13,244 nucleotides of DNA from an uncultured Janibacter sp. Its GTDB lineage: Bacteria; Actinomycetota; Actinomycetes; Actinomycetales; Dermatophilaceae. The notes beneath the pieces are model-generated. The model did not search any database. It was not told the DNA's origin and worked only from the letters and a program-made list of their open reading frames with translations. Location of the stretch: contig CAMICF010000065.1 in assembly GCA_946222495.1 (NCBI GenBank), forward strand, positions 1 through 13,244, written 5' to 3'. Shown here one piece after another: positions 6,083 through 12,460 of the stretch. The stretch's first letter is position 1. Each line of letters opens with the position of its first letter. A program made the position numbers and the translations under genes.

Positions 6083-7588
6083 TCATGGGCCTGCGATGCG
6101 GCGGCCGGCGTACCGCGCCCACGGCTCGGCCGCCTTGTCGGCGTGCAGAAACGCCACCTGCGGGCTGTAGCCGAGTGCCTCAGCGACGAGCGAGGGTGGG
6201 CACTCGAGGACGAGCTCTCCGATGGCGCGGTTGCGGGCGCCGAGGAGGTTGACGCCGAGGTCGCGGAGGCGATCCATGACGGTGTTGGGGTGGAGGTGCC
6301 GCCCGGCGAGGGTGCTGGGGAAGAGCCACGGACTGTAAGGCCCCGCGCCGGTGCGGAGGTTTGGCCGCGCGGCGAGGTGGTCGCGCAGGTGGGAAGCGAA
6401 CGGCTCGGGCACGTCGGTGGCGTGCTGGCCGAGCGTGATGCTCATGCCGGCGTCGCTGTCGTCGATGACGCTGGTCCGGAGCGCGACGACTTTCACCAGC
6501 GGCTGTGCGTAGAGCAGCAGGAGCATCCCGGCGACGCGGTAGGGAAGTGACTCGCTGGTGCCGGAGAGCAGTTCGTGGATCCAGGCGAGCCGCTGGTCCT
6601 GGCTGAGGGATGGGCTTGTCTTGGCTGATCGGTGCTGGATGGTCACGGCCGTGTTGAGGCGTGACTTCTTCGCGACGACGAAGAAGGTCCGGATCGCGGT
6701 TCGCGTCGTGGGGCCAGTCGCCAGCCACTCGTCGACGTCCTGCTGCGTGCAGGTGGCGGCGTTTCGCTGGTAGGTCTCGTGGAGCCACGTCAGGAACTTC
6801 ACCGTTTCAGTGATCTCCTGCTTGGCCGAGTGGACTGGGCCCCGCGTGGAAGCGCCTGCGGCTGACTTGGCGCGGATGCGCCGGAGGTGGTGCCAGGTGG
6901 CGAAGTGCTGCACGGGCTGCCGCACTTCGTCGGGGAGTCCGTCGAGCTTGACGTCGATCCATTGCTCAAAGCGGGGGAGATGGGTGTCGCGCTGGGGGAT
7001 CAGGCCGTGATGCTGCAGCAGTGCACGCAGATGCTCGGCTTGCTTGCCGGGCGCGGCGTCGAGACCTTCGTGCGATACCGGGATCGTGCCGTCGCCAAGG
7101 CCGCGAAGCAGCTCTTGGACCTTCGATGAGCGCTTCCAGACGATGATCGATTCGGGTCGGTCCGAAGCGCACAGTGCGTCGACGAGCCCGATGAGTCCGG
7201 CGTCCGTTGGAACGCCTCCGAGAAGCTTGTGCAGGTCGTCGCGGAGGACGCATCGTGCGCACAGTCGGCCGCGGTGGTGCCCGGCTTCGACGTCGCAGCG
7301 CTCGCAGTGGAAGTCAAAGGGGATCTCGGCGCACGTCGAGCAGATAGCGTGGCCGTCGGCGTTGGCTGGGCCCGGCAGCAGGCGATCTTGGAGGCACTCG
7401 GGGCAGGTGCCGCGGGTGTGGACGGCGTCGAAGTAGCAGATGTTGCAGAGTCGGCCTTCTGGCCACCTGGCTGCGAGTCGGGGGATTTTCCGGCCGCAGC
7501 GTGCACAGGGATCGTCACGGGTGCCTGTGGTGCGCGGCCGTCCGCGCACGGTGGAGCGAGGGGAGAGGCCGACCGGCTTCGGATCCAT
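6083..7588 (-). CDS. Zinc-ribbon protein with degenerate tyrosine-recombinase-like C-terminus
   Basis: This 501-residue protein has six CxxC knuckles that form three zinc ribbons: C28/C31 with C48/C51, C62/C65 with C83/C86, and C95/C98 with C110/C113. A helical region then reads HSAKQEITETVKFLTWLHET and TCTQQDVDEWLATG, like the SAM-like core-binding domain of tyrosine recombinases. The C-terminus (about 340-501) follows a recombinase catalytic domain in outline (RVAGMLLLLYAQPLVKVVAL, then LGYSPQVAFLHADKA). The catalytic residues are mostly replaced: no Arg after LLLLYA, Tyr474 where LGH has His, and His482 near the nucleophilic Tyr position; only R454 may survive. It is therefore probably a DNA-binding partner or regulator of the recombinase. 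The ATG at 7588 lies 2 bp after the XRE stop. The 46 codons open upstream are antisense to no known domain and were left out. I recall the integrase/XRE/zinc-ribbon gene order from other actinobacterial mobile DNA. Confidence 0.75.
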   Translation of the reverse strand: MDPKPVGLSPRSTVRGRPRTTGTRDDPCARCGRKIPRLAARWPEGRLCNICYFDAVHTRGTCPECLQDRLLPGPANADGHAICSTCAEIPFDFHCERCDVEAGHHRGRLCARCVLRDDLHKLLGGVPTDAGLIGLVDALCASDRPESIIVWKRSSKVQELLRGLGDGTIPVSHEGLDAAPGKQAEHLRALLQHHGLIPQRDTHLPRFEQWIDVKLDGLPDEVRQPVQHFATWHHLRRIRAKSAAGASTRGPVHSAKQEITETVKFLTWLHETYQRNAATCTQQDVDEWLATGPTTRTAIRTFFVVAKKSRLNTAVTIQHRSAKTSPSLSQDQRLAWIHELLSGTSESLPYRVAGMLLLLYAQPLVKVVALRTSVIDDSDAGMSITLGQHATDVPEPFASHLRDHLAARPNLRTGAGPYSPWLFPSTLAGRHLHPNTVMDRLRDLGVNLLGARNRAIGELVLECPPSLVAEALGYSPQVAFLHADKAAEPWARYAGRRIAGP

Positions 7589-7590
7589 CG

Positions 7591-7923
7591 CTACTCGTCG
7601 AGGATGTTCGCGCGACGCGGCCGCACGCTGCGGTCGAGCGAGACGACGTTCGGTGGCGCAGCAGTGCCGGTCTTGCGCGCTCGCACATCGGCGGCGGTGG
7701 TGGTGAGCAGGTCCGCGGGCGTGCACTCGAAGATGTCGCAGAGGGCTGCGACCACTTGCAGCGACATCCGCTTCGGGCGCTGGTTGACCAGGCGGTACAC
7801 CTGCGGTCGGGACAGCATGATGTCGCGTTCAGCCAGCAAGGGAATGAGGTCTGTCGTGTTGTGCAGGCCCCGCGCCGCCATCAGCTCGGCCAGCCGCCAC
7901 GTGTAGTCGACCTTGCGCTTCAT
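7591..7923 (-). CDS. XRE-type helix-turn-helix regulator of the recombinase module
   Basis: This 110-residue protein has a single XRE/Cro-like helix-turn-helix over about residues 8-72: WRLAELMAARGL, then TDLIPLLAERDIMLSRPQVYRLVNQ as the recognition segment, followed by MSLQVVAALCDIFECTPADLL, a typical end of such domains. The C-terminal tail is basic and probably disordered. The ATG overlaps the recombinase stop by four bases (ATGA), and the zinc-ribbon gene starts 2 bp after its stop, so all three genes form one coupled unit. It probably binds DNA as a repressor of the module, or helps set recombination direction as small accessory proteins do in other tyrosine-recombinase elements. The latter is inference. 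It has no signal peptide or membrane segment. Confidence 0.85.
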   Translation of the reverse strand: MKRKVDYTWRLAELMAARGLHNTTDLIPLLAERDIMLSRPQVYRLVNQRPKRMSLQVVAALCDIFECTPADLLTTTAADVRARKTGTAAPPNVVSLDRSVRPRRANILDE

Positions 7924-8252
7924 GATGTGCCGTCCTCGGTCCTGCGTAGCATGGCTTCCTTCACCGTACGGTCCAGAGCACTCCTGAGCGTGGAGCGTCG
8001 GAAGTCGTCGGAGACGAACTGGTAGATCCCGGTGGTCGCCGCGTGGTCGTGGCCCATCTGGTACTGAACGAATCGCGGGTCCCAACCATCCTCGAGAAGG
8101 TGGGTGGCGTACGAGCGTCGGAACGAATGGAAGTCGAGGCCGTCGGGGAAGCCGAGTTCCTTGCAGTAACGGGTCAGGCGACGGTTCATCGTCGACTCGC
8201 CCACCAGGTAGCCACGCTCGGTCGTGAACAAGTCGAGGGAATCGCCACCGGA
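7920..8252 (-). pseudogene. Tyrosine recombinase, truncated to C-terminal catalytic part
   Basis: This is the last roughly 110 codons of a phage-type integrase. Two catalytic boxes are intact: LDFHSFRRSYATHLLEDGWD (His-x-x-Arg) and VQYQMGHDHAATTGIYQFVS (Gly-His and the nucleophilic Tyr). The N-terminal core-binding domain, the first catalytic Arg and the beta-hairpin Lys are missing. Likeness to integrases begins near GGDSLDLFTTERG, at or beside the right inverted repeat; further upstream the frame runs through the 3' end of fadD in the wrong frame. An internal GTG or ATG (in YLVGESTMNRR) could still start a short protein, but without the first Arg it should not cleave DNA. The TGA overlaps the XRE start (ATGA). 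A full-length family member would be about 350-400 residues. Confidence 0.8.
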
Positions 8253-8277
8253 TGCACGAGGAGGCCCTCTTGTGCAC
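8242..8277 (-). repeat. Right terminal inverted repeat (candidate)
   Basis: Its reverse complement matches the left repeat (4642-4677) at 29 of 36 positions. It overlaps the first recognisable codons of the recombinase remnant and begins 12 bp after the fadD stop codon. Bases 8253-8276 also form an imperfect 12+12 palindrome (9 of 12 paired), so alternatively it could act as a fadD transcription terminator. Confidence 0.55.
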
Positions 8278-8289
8278 GGACCGCCGGGG

Positions 8290-10023
8290 TCAGCGCTTCT
8301 TGTAGATGTCCTCGATCGCCGCGCTGCGGGTGTCCTCGATGACGTGGCGCTTGAGCTTCTGCGTCGCCGTGAGCTCGCCCGCCTCCTCGGTGAAGTCCTC
8401 CTCGAGCACCCGGAACTGCTTGATCCCCTCGGCCTTGGACACGAGCGAGTTCGCCTCGTCGACGATGCCCTGGAGCTCGGCCTGCGGGTCCGCCGGCCGC
8501 TCGGCCTCGGGGTCGAGGGTGATGAGCGCGCCGACGAAGGGGCGCCCCTCGCCGACGACCATCGCGTTGGACACCGCGGGGTGCGCGCGCAGGGTGTCCT
8601 CGAGCGGGCCGGGGATGACGTTCTTGCCGCCGGCGGTGACGATGATCTCCTTGGCGCGACCGGTGATCGAGAGGTACCCGTCCTCGTCGAGCGAGCCGAG
8701 GTCGCCGGTGCGGAACCAGCCGTCGACGAACGACTCGCGCGTCGCCTCCTCGTTGTCCCAGTACCGGTCGGTGACGACCTGTCCCCGGACCTCGATCTCG
8801 CCGCTGTCGGAGATGCGGACCTCGTTGCCCGGGATCGGGCGACCGACGGTGCCGACACGCTGGCAGCCGGGGCCGTTGACGGTGATCGCCGCGCAGGTCT
8901 CGGTGAGTCCGTAGCCCTCGTGGACCGGGACGCCGACGCCGCGGAAGAAGTGCACGTGCCGCTCGGGGAGCGCGCCGCCACCGCTGATGGCGTACCAGCA
9001 CTCCCCGCCGAGGGCCGCGCGCACCTTCGCGAAGAGCAGCCGGTCGAAGACCGCGTGGGCCAGCCGGAGGCCGAGGCCCGGGCGACCGGGTCCCTCCAGC
9101 GCGCGGCTCCACCCGACCGCGACCTGCTCGCCGCGGGTGAAGACGGCGGCGGGGAGGCGGCCACCGCCGAGGGCCTGGGTGCGGATGCCGTCGTGGACCT
9201 TTTCGAAGACGCGCGGCACCCCGAGGACGAGGTGCGGCCGGAAGGAGCCCAGCTTGTCGACGATCGTGCGGAAGTCGGACCAGAACCCGACGGTGGCACC
9301 GCCCTGCGCCGCGATGTAGACGACGGACCGGGCGAGGACGTGCGCCATCGGCAGGAACATGAGCACCCGCCTGCCGTCCGCACCGACCTCGCCGATCGGG
9401 TGCTGGAGCAGGCCGGCGACCTCGGCGGCCATGGTGCGGTGGGTGAGGACGACGCCCTTCGGGCGACCGGTCGTGCCGGAGGTGTAGACGATCCCGGCGA
9501 GGGAGTCGAGGGTGATGGCATCGCGGCGGGCGTGGACCTCGCTGTCGGGGACCTCGCGCCCACGGGAGGCGAGCTCGTCGAGCGCGCCCGCGTCGATGAC
9601 GAGGATCTCGACGTCGAGCCCGGCGAGCGCCTCGGCCTGCTCGGTGGTCTCGACGACGAGGAGGCGCGCGCCCGAGTTGCCGACGATCCACTCGACCTGG
9701 CTGGTCGAGGACGAGGGGTAGACGGGGACGGTGCCGCCACCGGCGTTCCAGATCGCCTCGTCGAGCAGGAGCCACTCGTACCGCGTCTCCGACATGAGGG
9801 CGACCCGGTCGCCGCTCTCCACACCGGACGCGACGAGGCCGCGTGCGGTCGCGAGGAGGGCGTCGAGATGGGTCCGTGCCGTGATCGTGTGCCAGGCCCC
9901 TTCGGCGAACCGGCTGAAGGAGGCGTGCTCCGGGTCCGTGTCGGCCTGCCGCCAGGGTCGATGGGGGAGCAGGTCGCGGTCGGTGAGCTCCAACGGCTCA
10001 CCGGTGGCGATGGACGAGGTCAC
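8290..10023 (-). CDS. fadD: Long-chain fatty acid--CoA ligase (FadD15-like AMP-binding enzyme)
   Basis: This 577-residue ANL-superfamily enzyme activates a fatty acid with ATP to an acyl-adenylate and then to acyl-CoA. The P-loop is YTSGTTGRPKG (180-190), the adenine-binding motif YGLTET (371-376), the ribose-binding Asp D441 in WFRTGDLG, the hinge GRAKEIIVTAGGKN (455-468), and the C-terminal catalytic Lys is probably K556 in LTATQKLKR. Length and order are normal for the FadD15 group of actinobacteria. The GTG at 10023 is supported by GAGGAG at 10036-10031, seven bases before it. The chain-length preference cannot be read. The stop lies 12 bp from the inverted repeat of the mobile element, so the gene is intact but its downstream region was replaced. 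It is on the same strand as dinB, 87 bp downstream; that gap shows no clear terminator or promoter. Confidence 0.93.
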   Translation of the reverse strand: MTSSIATGEPLELTDRDLLPHRPWRQADTDPEHASFSRFAEGAWHTITARTHLDALLATARGLVASGVESGDRVALMSETRYEWLLLDEAIWNAGGGTVPVYPSSSTSQVEWIVGNSGARLLVVETTEQAEALAGLDVEILVIDAGALDELASRGREVPDSEVHARRDAITLDSLAGIVYTSGTTGRPKGVVLTHRTMAAEVAGLLQHPIGEVGADGRRVLMFLPMAHVLARSVVYIAAQGGATVGFWSDFRTIVDKLGSFRPHLVLGVPRVFEKVHDGIRTQALGGGRLPAAVFTRGEQVAVGWSRALEGPGRPGLGLRLAHAVFDRLLFAKVRAALGGECWYAISGGGALPERHVHFFRGVGVPVHEGYGLTETCAAITVNGPGCQRVGTVGRPIPGNEVRISDSGEIEVRGQVVTDRYWDNEEATRESFVDGWFRTGDLGSLDEDGYLSITGRAKEIIVTAGGKNVIPGPLEDTLRAHPAVSNAMVVGEGRPFVGALITLDPEAERPADPQAELQGIVDEANSLVSKAEGIKQFRVLEEDFTEEAGELTATQKLKRHVIEDTRSAAIEDIYKKR

Positions 10024-10110
10024 GGAGGGTCTCCTCAGCGTCGAGGGGCAGGATGACTACGGATGTAGAAGTCCAGTGTCTCACGCGTGTGCCGGGTCGC
10101 CGACCGCAGG

Positions 10111-11157
10111 TCACCGGGTGTACCCGCCGTCGGGCTCGACCATCTCGCCGCGCACCCCGAGGAGGCGGACGGGGCGGTCGTCCTCGAGGGCTCGGTAGAG
10201 GTCCATCGCCGTCGCCGCGACGGTGCCCGCGTCGAGGGTGGGCTCCCGGAGCCTGCGGACCCGCGTCACGGTGAAGAAGGGAGCGAGACGCACCTTGAGG
10301 TGGACGCGGGCGCAGGCCCTCCCTTCGTCCCGGAGATCGGCGACGACCTGGTCGGCGAGCACCCGCACGGCGGCGGCCACCGCGTCCTCGCCGACGAGGT
10401 CCTGCTGGTACGTCTTCTCGTGCCCGTGGGCCCGCGCGAGCCGCGGGGTGTCGTCGACGACGGTGCTCCCCTCACCCCGGCCGAGGGCCTGGATGTGCGG
10501 TCCGGTGCGCGGGCCGAGCTCGGCGACGAGCGGCGCGGGGTCCGCCGTGGCGAGGTCGCGGACCGTGCCGATGCCGAGCCCGGCGAGCCGGGCGCCGATG
10601 CGCGGGCCCACGCCCCACAGGGCGGTCGTCGGGCGCTCTCCCATGACGGGCAGCCAGGTGTCGCGGGTGAGGCGAGAGGTGCCGCGCGGCTTGCCGAGGT
10701 CGGTGGCCGTCTTCGCGCGGACGGTCGTGTCGCCGATGCCCACGGAGCAGTGGAGCCCGGTCGCGGCGAGGACCGCGGCGCGGATCTCCGCCGCGGTCCG
10801 CTCCGGGTCCGGGCTCTCGATCCCGACGAAGGCCTCGTCCCAGCCGAGCACCTCGACGACCGCCCCGGGAACGGCGCGCAGGGTCGCCATGACCTGCTGG
10901 GAGGCGGCCTCGTAGACGGGGTGGTCGGCGGGGAGGAAGGTCGCCTCCGGGCACTTGCGGACGGCGACCTTCAGCGGCATGCCCGAGCGGATCCCGAAGG
11001 TGCGGGCCGCGTAGGAGGCCGTTGCGACCACGGCGCGCTCGGTGGGGTCGCCCCGTCCGCCGACGACGACCGGACGGCCCGCGAGCTCCGGGCGGCGGAG
11101 CACCTCGACGGCCGCGAGGAACTCGTCCATGTCGACGTGCAGCACCCAGGCCGTCAT
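10111..11157 (-). CDS. dinB: Y-family DNA polymerase IV, DinB2 type
   Basis: This 348-residue protein is a translesion DNA polymerase. The catalytic acidic residues are D9 in HVDMDEF and the Asp-Glu pair in VLGWDEAFVGIE. AARTFGIRSGMPLKVA, HCSVGIGDTTVRAKTATDLGKP (thumb approach) and LWGVGPRIGARLAGLGI (helix-hairpin-helix) follow in order, with the little-finger domain after about residue 230. The GWDEA form and overall wording resemble mycobacterial DinB2 rather than canonical Pol IV. At the steric-gate position, normally Phe or Tyr, it has Leu14. I see no terminal QxxLxL clamp-binding peptide. The ATG at 11157 begins the family likeness; the frame is open to 11583 only because it runs into the response-regulator remnant. 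No SOS box was recognised upstream. Confidence 0.92.
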   Translation of the reverse strand: MTAWVLHVDMDEFLAAVEVLRRPELAGRPVVVGGRGDPTERAVVATASYAARTFGIRSGMPLKVAVRKCPEATFLPADHPVYEAASQQVMATLRAVPGAVVEVLGWDEAFVGIESPDPERTAAEIRAAVLAATGLHCSVGIGDTTVRAKTATDLGKPRGTSRLTRDTWLPVMGERPTTALWGVGPRIGARLAGLGIGTVRDLATADPAPLVAELGPRTGPHIQALGRGEGSTVVDDTPRLARAHGHEKTYQQDLVGEDAVAAAVRVLADQVVADLRDEGRACARVHLKVRLAPFFTVTRVRRLREPTLDAGTVAATAMDLYRALEDDRPVRLLGVRGEMVEPDGGYTR

Positions 11158-11338
11158 GCCCCCATGGTGGCCCTGCCGCCGGCGGCGCACCAGGGGTATC
11201 GGCCTGCCCCGGGCGCGACCGGCCCGGCCAGCCGTACGCGCCCAGGCGTAGGACAGGTGTCGTCCGTGGGCCGATGGCGTGAGGCCTCGCGCCGAGGAGG
11301 GTGAGAACCGCACGAGACCCACACCCCAGGAGGAGACC

Positions 11339-11481
11339 ATGAACACCATGACGACATCGCTGAACTCGCTCGCCGCCCACGGCGGGCCGGGGACGGACGG
11401 GGACGGCCTCCCTTCCCCTTCGTCCTCCTCCCGCTCTTCTGGCTGCTGGTGGTCGGCGGCCTCATCGCCGTCGCGGTCCTC
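11339..11481 (+). pseudogene. Broken small membrane protein gene
   Basis: An ATG at 11339 has a strong AGGAGGAG at 11328-11335 and begins MNTMTTSLNSLAAHGG. One frame away, bases 11413-11481 encode a strongly hydrophobic stretch, FPFVLLPLFWLLVVGG then LIAVAVL, like a transmembrane helix. In frame with the ATG the downstream sequence is only Ser/Pro-rich. This suggests a one-base frameshift in the G-rich run 11381-11403. The hydrophobic frame stops making sense at exactly 11482, where the response-regulator remnant on the other strand begins. Small membrane proteins of this kind, some with a C-terminal SHOCT segment, often neighbour two-component genes, but no such domain remains here. A sequencing error could explain the frameshift but not the missing end. 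Confidence 0.45.
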
Positions 11482-11583
11482 GGCAGCCTCCCCGGCGAGG
11501 GTGAGGCCGTCGGTGGTCTCGACGAGGGTGCGCAGGCCCATCCGGACGAGCTCCTGGTCGTCGACGAGCAGGACGGTGGTCAC
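11482..11583 (-). pseudogene. Response regulator remnant (N-terminal 34 codons)
   Basis: The GTG at 11583 overlaps the histidine kinase stop by four bases (GTGA), and the first 34 codons are a normal start of a NarL/LuxR-type receiver domain: MTTVLLVDDQELVRMGLRTL, ending LTLAGEAA. The acidic pair D8-D9 is present. After A34 the likeness ends abruptly; the phospho-acceptor Asp, expected near residue 54, and the DNA-binding output domain are absent. The frame stays open and reads into dinB, but that is accidental. The breakpoint coincides with the truncated end of the convergent membrane-protein gene, so one deletion probably removed the 3' parts of both. Confidence 0.75.
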
Positions 11584-12347
11584 GGGGACTCCTCGGGTGG
11601 CAGGGGTAGTGCGGCGGAGATGCGGAAGGTGCCCGGCTCCGGTCCGGGGCCGTGGGCCAGCTCTCCACCGAGCTGGCTGGCCCGGCGCTGCATCCCGACG
11701 ATGCCGAACCCGGGTGCGTGGTCCTCGGGCAGCGGGTCCCGGTTCTTCACCGTGATGGTGACGGCGGCCGCGGTGCCGGCGACCCGGACCTCGGCGCGAG
11801 GGTGCGTGGCGTGCTTGACGACATTGGTCAGGGACTCCTGGACGATGCGGTAGACCGCCAGGTCGACGGCAGCCGGCAGCGGCTGCCGGACATCGGTCAC
11901 CTCGAGATCGACGGCGACACCGGCCGCGCGCACGCGGTCGCAGAGGGCGTCGAGACGGGCGACGCCCGGAGTGAGGGAACGCGAGTCGCCCTGCGCCCCA
12001 GGGCTGTCCGGGCGGATGGTCGACAGCGTGGTCCGCAGCTCCGCCAGGGCCTCGGCGCTCGCGGCACTGATGGCGCGCAGCGCCTCCTCCGGCTGACCCG
12101 GCCGCGCCTCGCGCACGTGCAGGGCGATGTCCGCCTGCATCTGGATCGCCGCGAGGCGACGGGCGAGGCCGATGGTGAAGGGCAGCGCGACCCAGGTCGC
12201 CGCCGGGAGGACCCCGCCGAGCGCGGCGCCACCGGGAGGGTGGGTGACGAGGTGCACGAGCAGGGCGAGGAAGGCCGCCCCGGCCCAGAGCGCGGCCGGT
12301 CGGGTGGGCAGCCGGCTGTCCTTCGCGGCGGTCCTCTCGGTGTACAA
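11580..12347 (-). CDS. NarL-type sensor histidine kinase lacking its H-box (probably non-functional)
   Basis: This 255-residue protein is a short relative of HisKA_3 kinases. Two membrane segments are seen at about 18-35 and 42-62. From residue 65 the sequence AAIQMQADIALHVREA...EALRAISAASAEALAELRTTL matches the second part of a HisKA_3 dimerisation domain. The first part, normally R-x-ARELHD-V-x-H with the phosphorylated His, is missing: GLARR runs directly into LAAIQMQAD. The ATPase domain follows, with N-box VQESLTNVVKHA (169-180) and GFGIVGMQRRASQLGGEL (213-230); the usual D-x-G motif is weak. Typical members are about 370-400 residues. The start is a TTG at 12347, which is uncertain. It overlaps the response-regulator remnant by four bases. 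With both partners damaged, the system should not signal. Confidence 0.8.
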   Translation of the reverse strand: MYTERTAAKDSRLPTRPAALWAGAAFLALLVHLVTHPPGGAALGGVLPAATWVALPFTIGLARRLAAIQMQADIALHVREARPGQPEEALRAISAASAEALAELRTTLSTIRPDSPGAQGDSRSLTPGVARLDALCDRVRAAGVAVDLEVTDVRQPLPAAVDLAVYRIVQESLTNVVKHATHPRAEVRVAGTAAAVTITVKNRDPLPEDHAPGFGIVGMQRRASQLGGELAHGPGPEPGTFRISAALPLPPEESP

Positions 12348-12403
12348 GCCGTGGGGCCGGATCCGGCGGCGTCGTGAAGCGTCCGCGCGGTCCCGCCGAC
12401 TGG

Positions 12404-12409
12404 TATAGA
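12404..12409 (+). promoter_or_regulatory. Extended -10 promoter candidate for the secreted protein
   Basis: TGGTATAGAT carries a TATAGA -10 hexamer preceded by TGn, an extended -10 form; no good -35 is seen. Transcription would start near 12416, giving a leader of about 45 bases. The opposite strand of the same site reads TATACC and could serve the kinase gene, making it a bidirectional promoter. Confidence 0.35.
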
Positions 12410-12419
12410 TGACATCAGT

Positions 12420-12440
12420 GGCACCTCTTCGCAGGGTGCC
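12420..12440 (+). promoter_or_regulatory. Leader hairpin before the secreted-protein gene
   Basis: GGCACC (12420-12425) and GGTGCC (12435-12440) are a perfect 6-bp inverted repeat with a 9-base loop. It falls at the start of the predicted leader, before the GGGGAG ribosome site at 12447-12452. It could stabilise the mRNA or be an operator; no evidence decides. Confidence 0.25.
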
Positions 12441-12460
12441 GTCACCGGGGAGAACACGTC

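Larger units (their letters stand above)
4642..8277. mobile_element. Putative 3.6-kb mobile element bounded by imperfect inverted repeats
   Basis: This 3636-bp segment is visibly lower in GC than both flanks. Its ends carry inverted repeats (4642-4677 and 8242-8277) identical at 29 of 36 positions, each starting with GTGCAC. It contains a truncated tyrosine recombinase, an XRE-type regulator, a zinc-ribbon recombinase-like protein and a DUF4037 cargo gene, all on the minus strand. It sits between the fadD stop codon and the methyltransferase start codon. I found no convincing target-site duplication. The recombinase lacks its N-terminal part and one catalytic arginine, so the element is probably immobile on its own or a relic. 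The end points are inferred from the repeats alone. Confidence 0.6.

Noticed and set aside
7920..10001. A 693-codon minus-strand ORF that seems to fuse the recombinase remnant to a long N-terminal part
   Set aside because: Its upstream part is a wrong-frame reading of fadD (Ser/Arg/Pro-rich). Only the last roughly 110 codons are recombinase.
8224..10056. A 610-codon plus-strand ORF across the acyl-CoA ligase gene
   Set aside because: It is a GC-rich antisense shadow: it has no recognisable motifs and is rich in Arg, Asp, Glu and Gly, while the minus strand shows every ANL-family motif in order.
11230..11270. Imperfect GGAC...GTCC repeat upstream of dinB as an SOS box
   Set aside because: It does not match the actinobacterial LexA-type consensus and the arms are short in a very GC-rich region.
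10111..11583. A 490-residue DinB with a response-regulator N-terminus
   Set aside because: The fusion is accidental read-through. The linking residues are low-complexity, and dinB has its own ATG at 11157 where family likeness begins.
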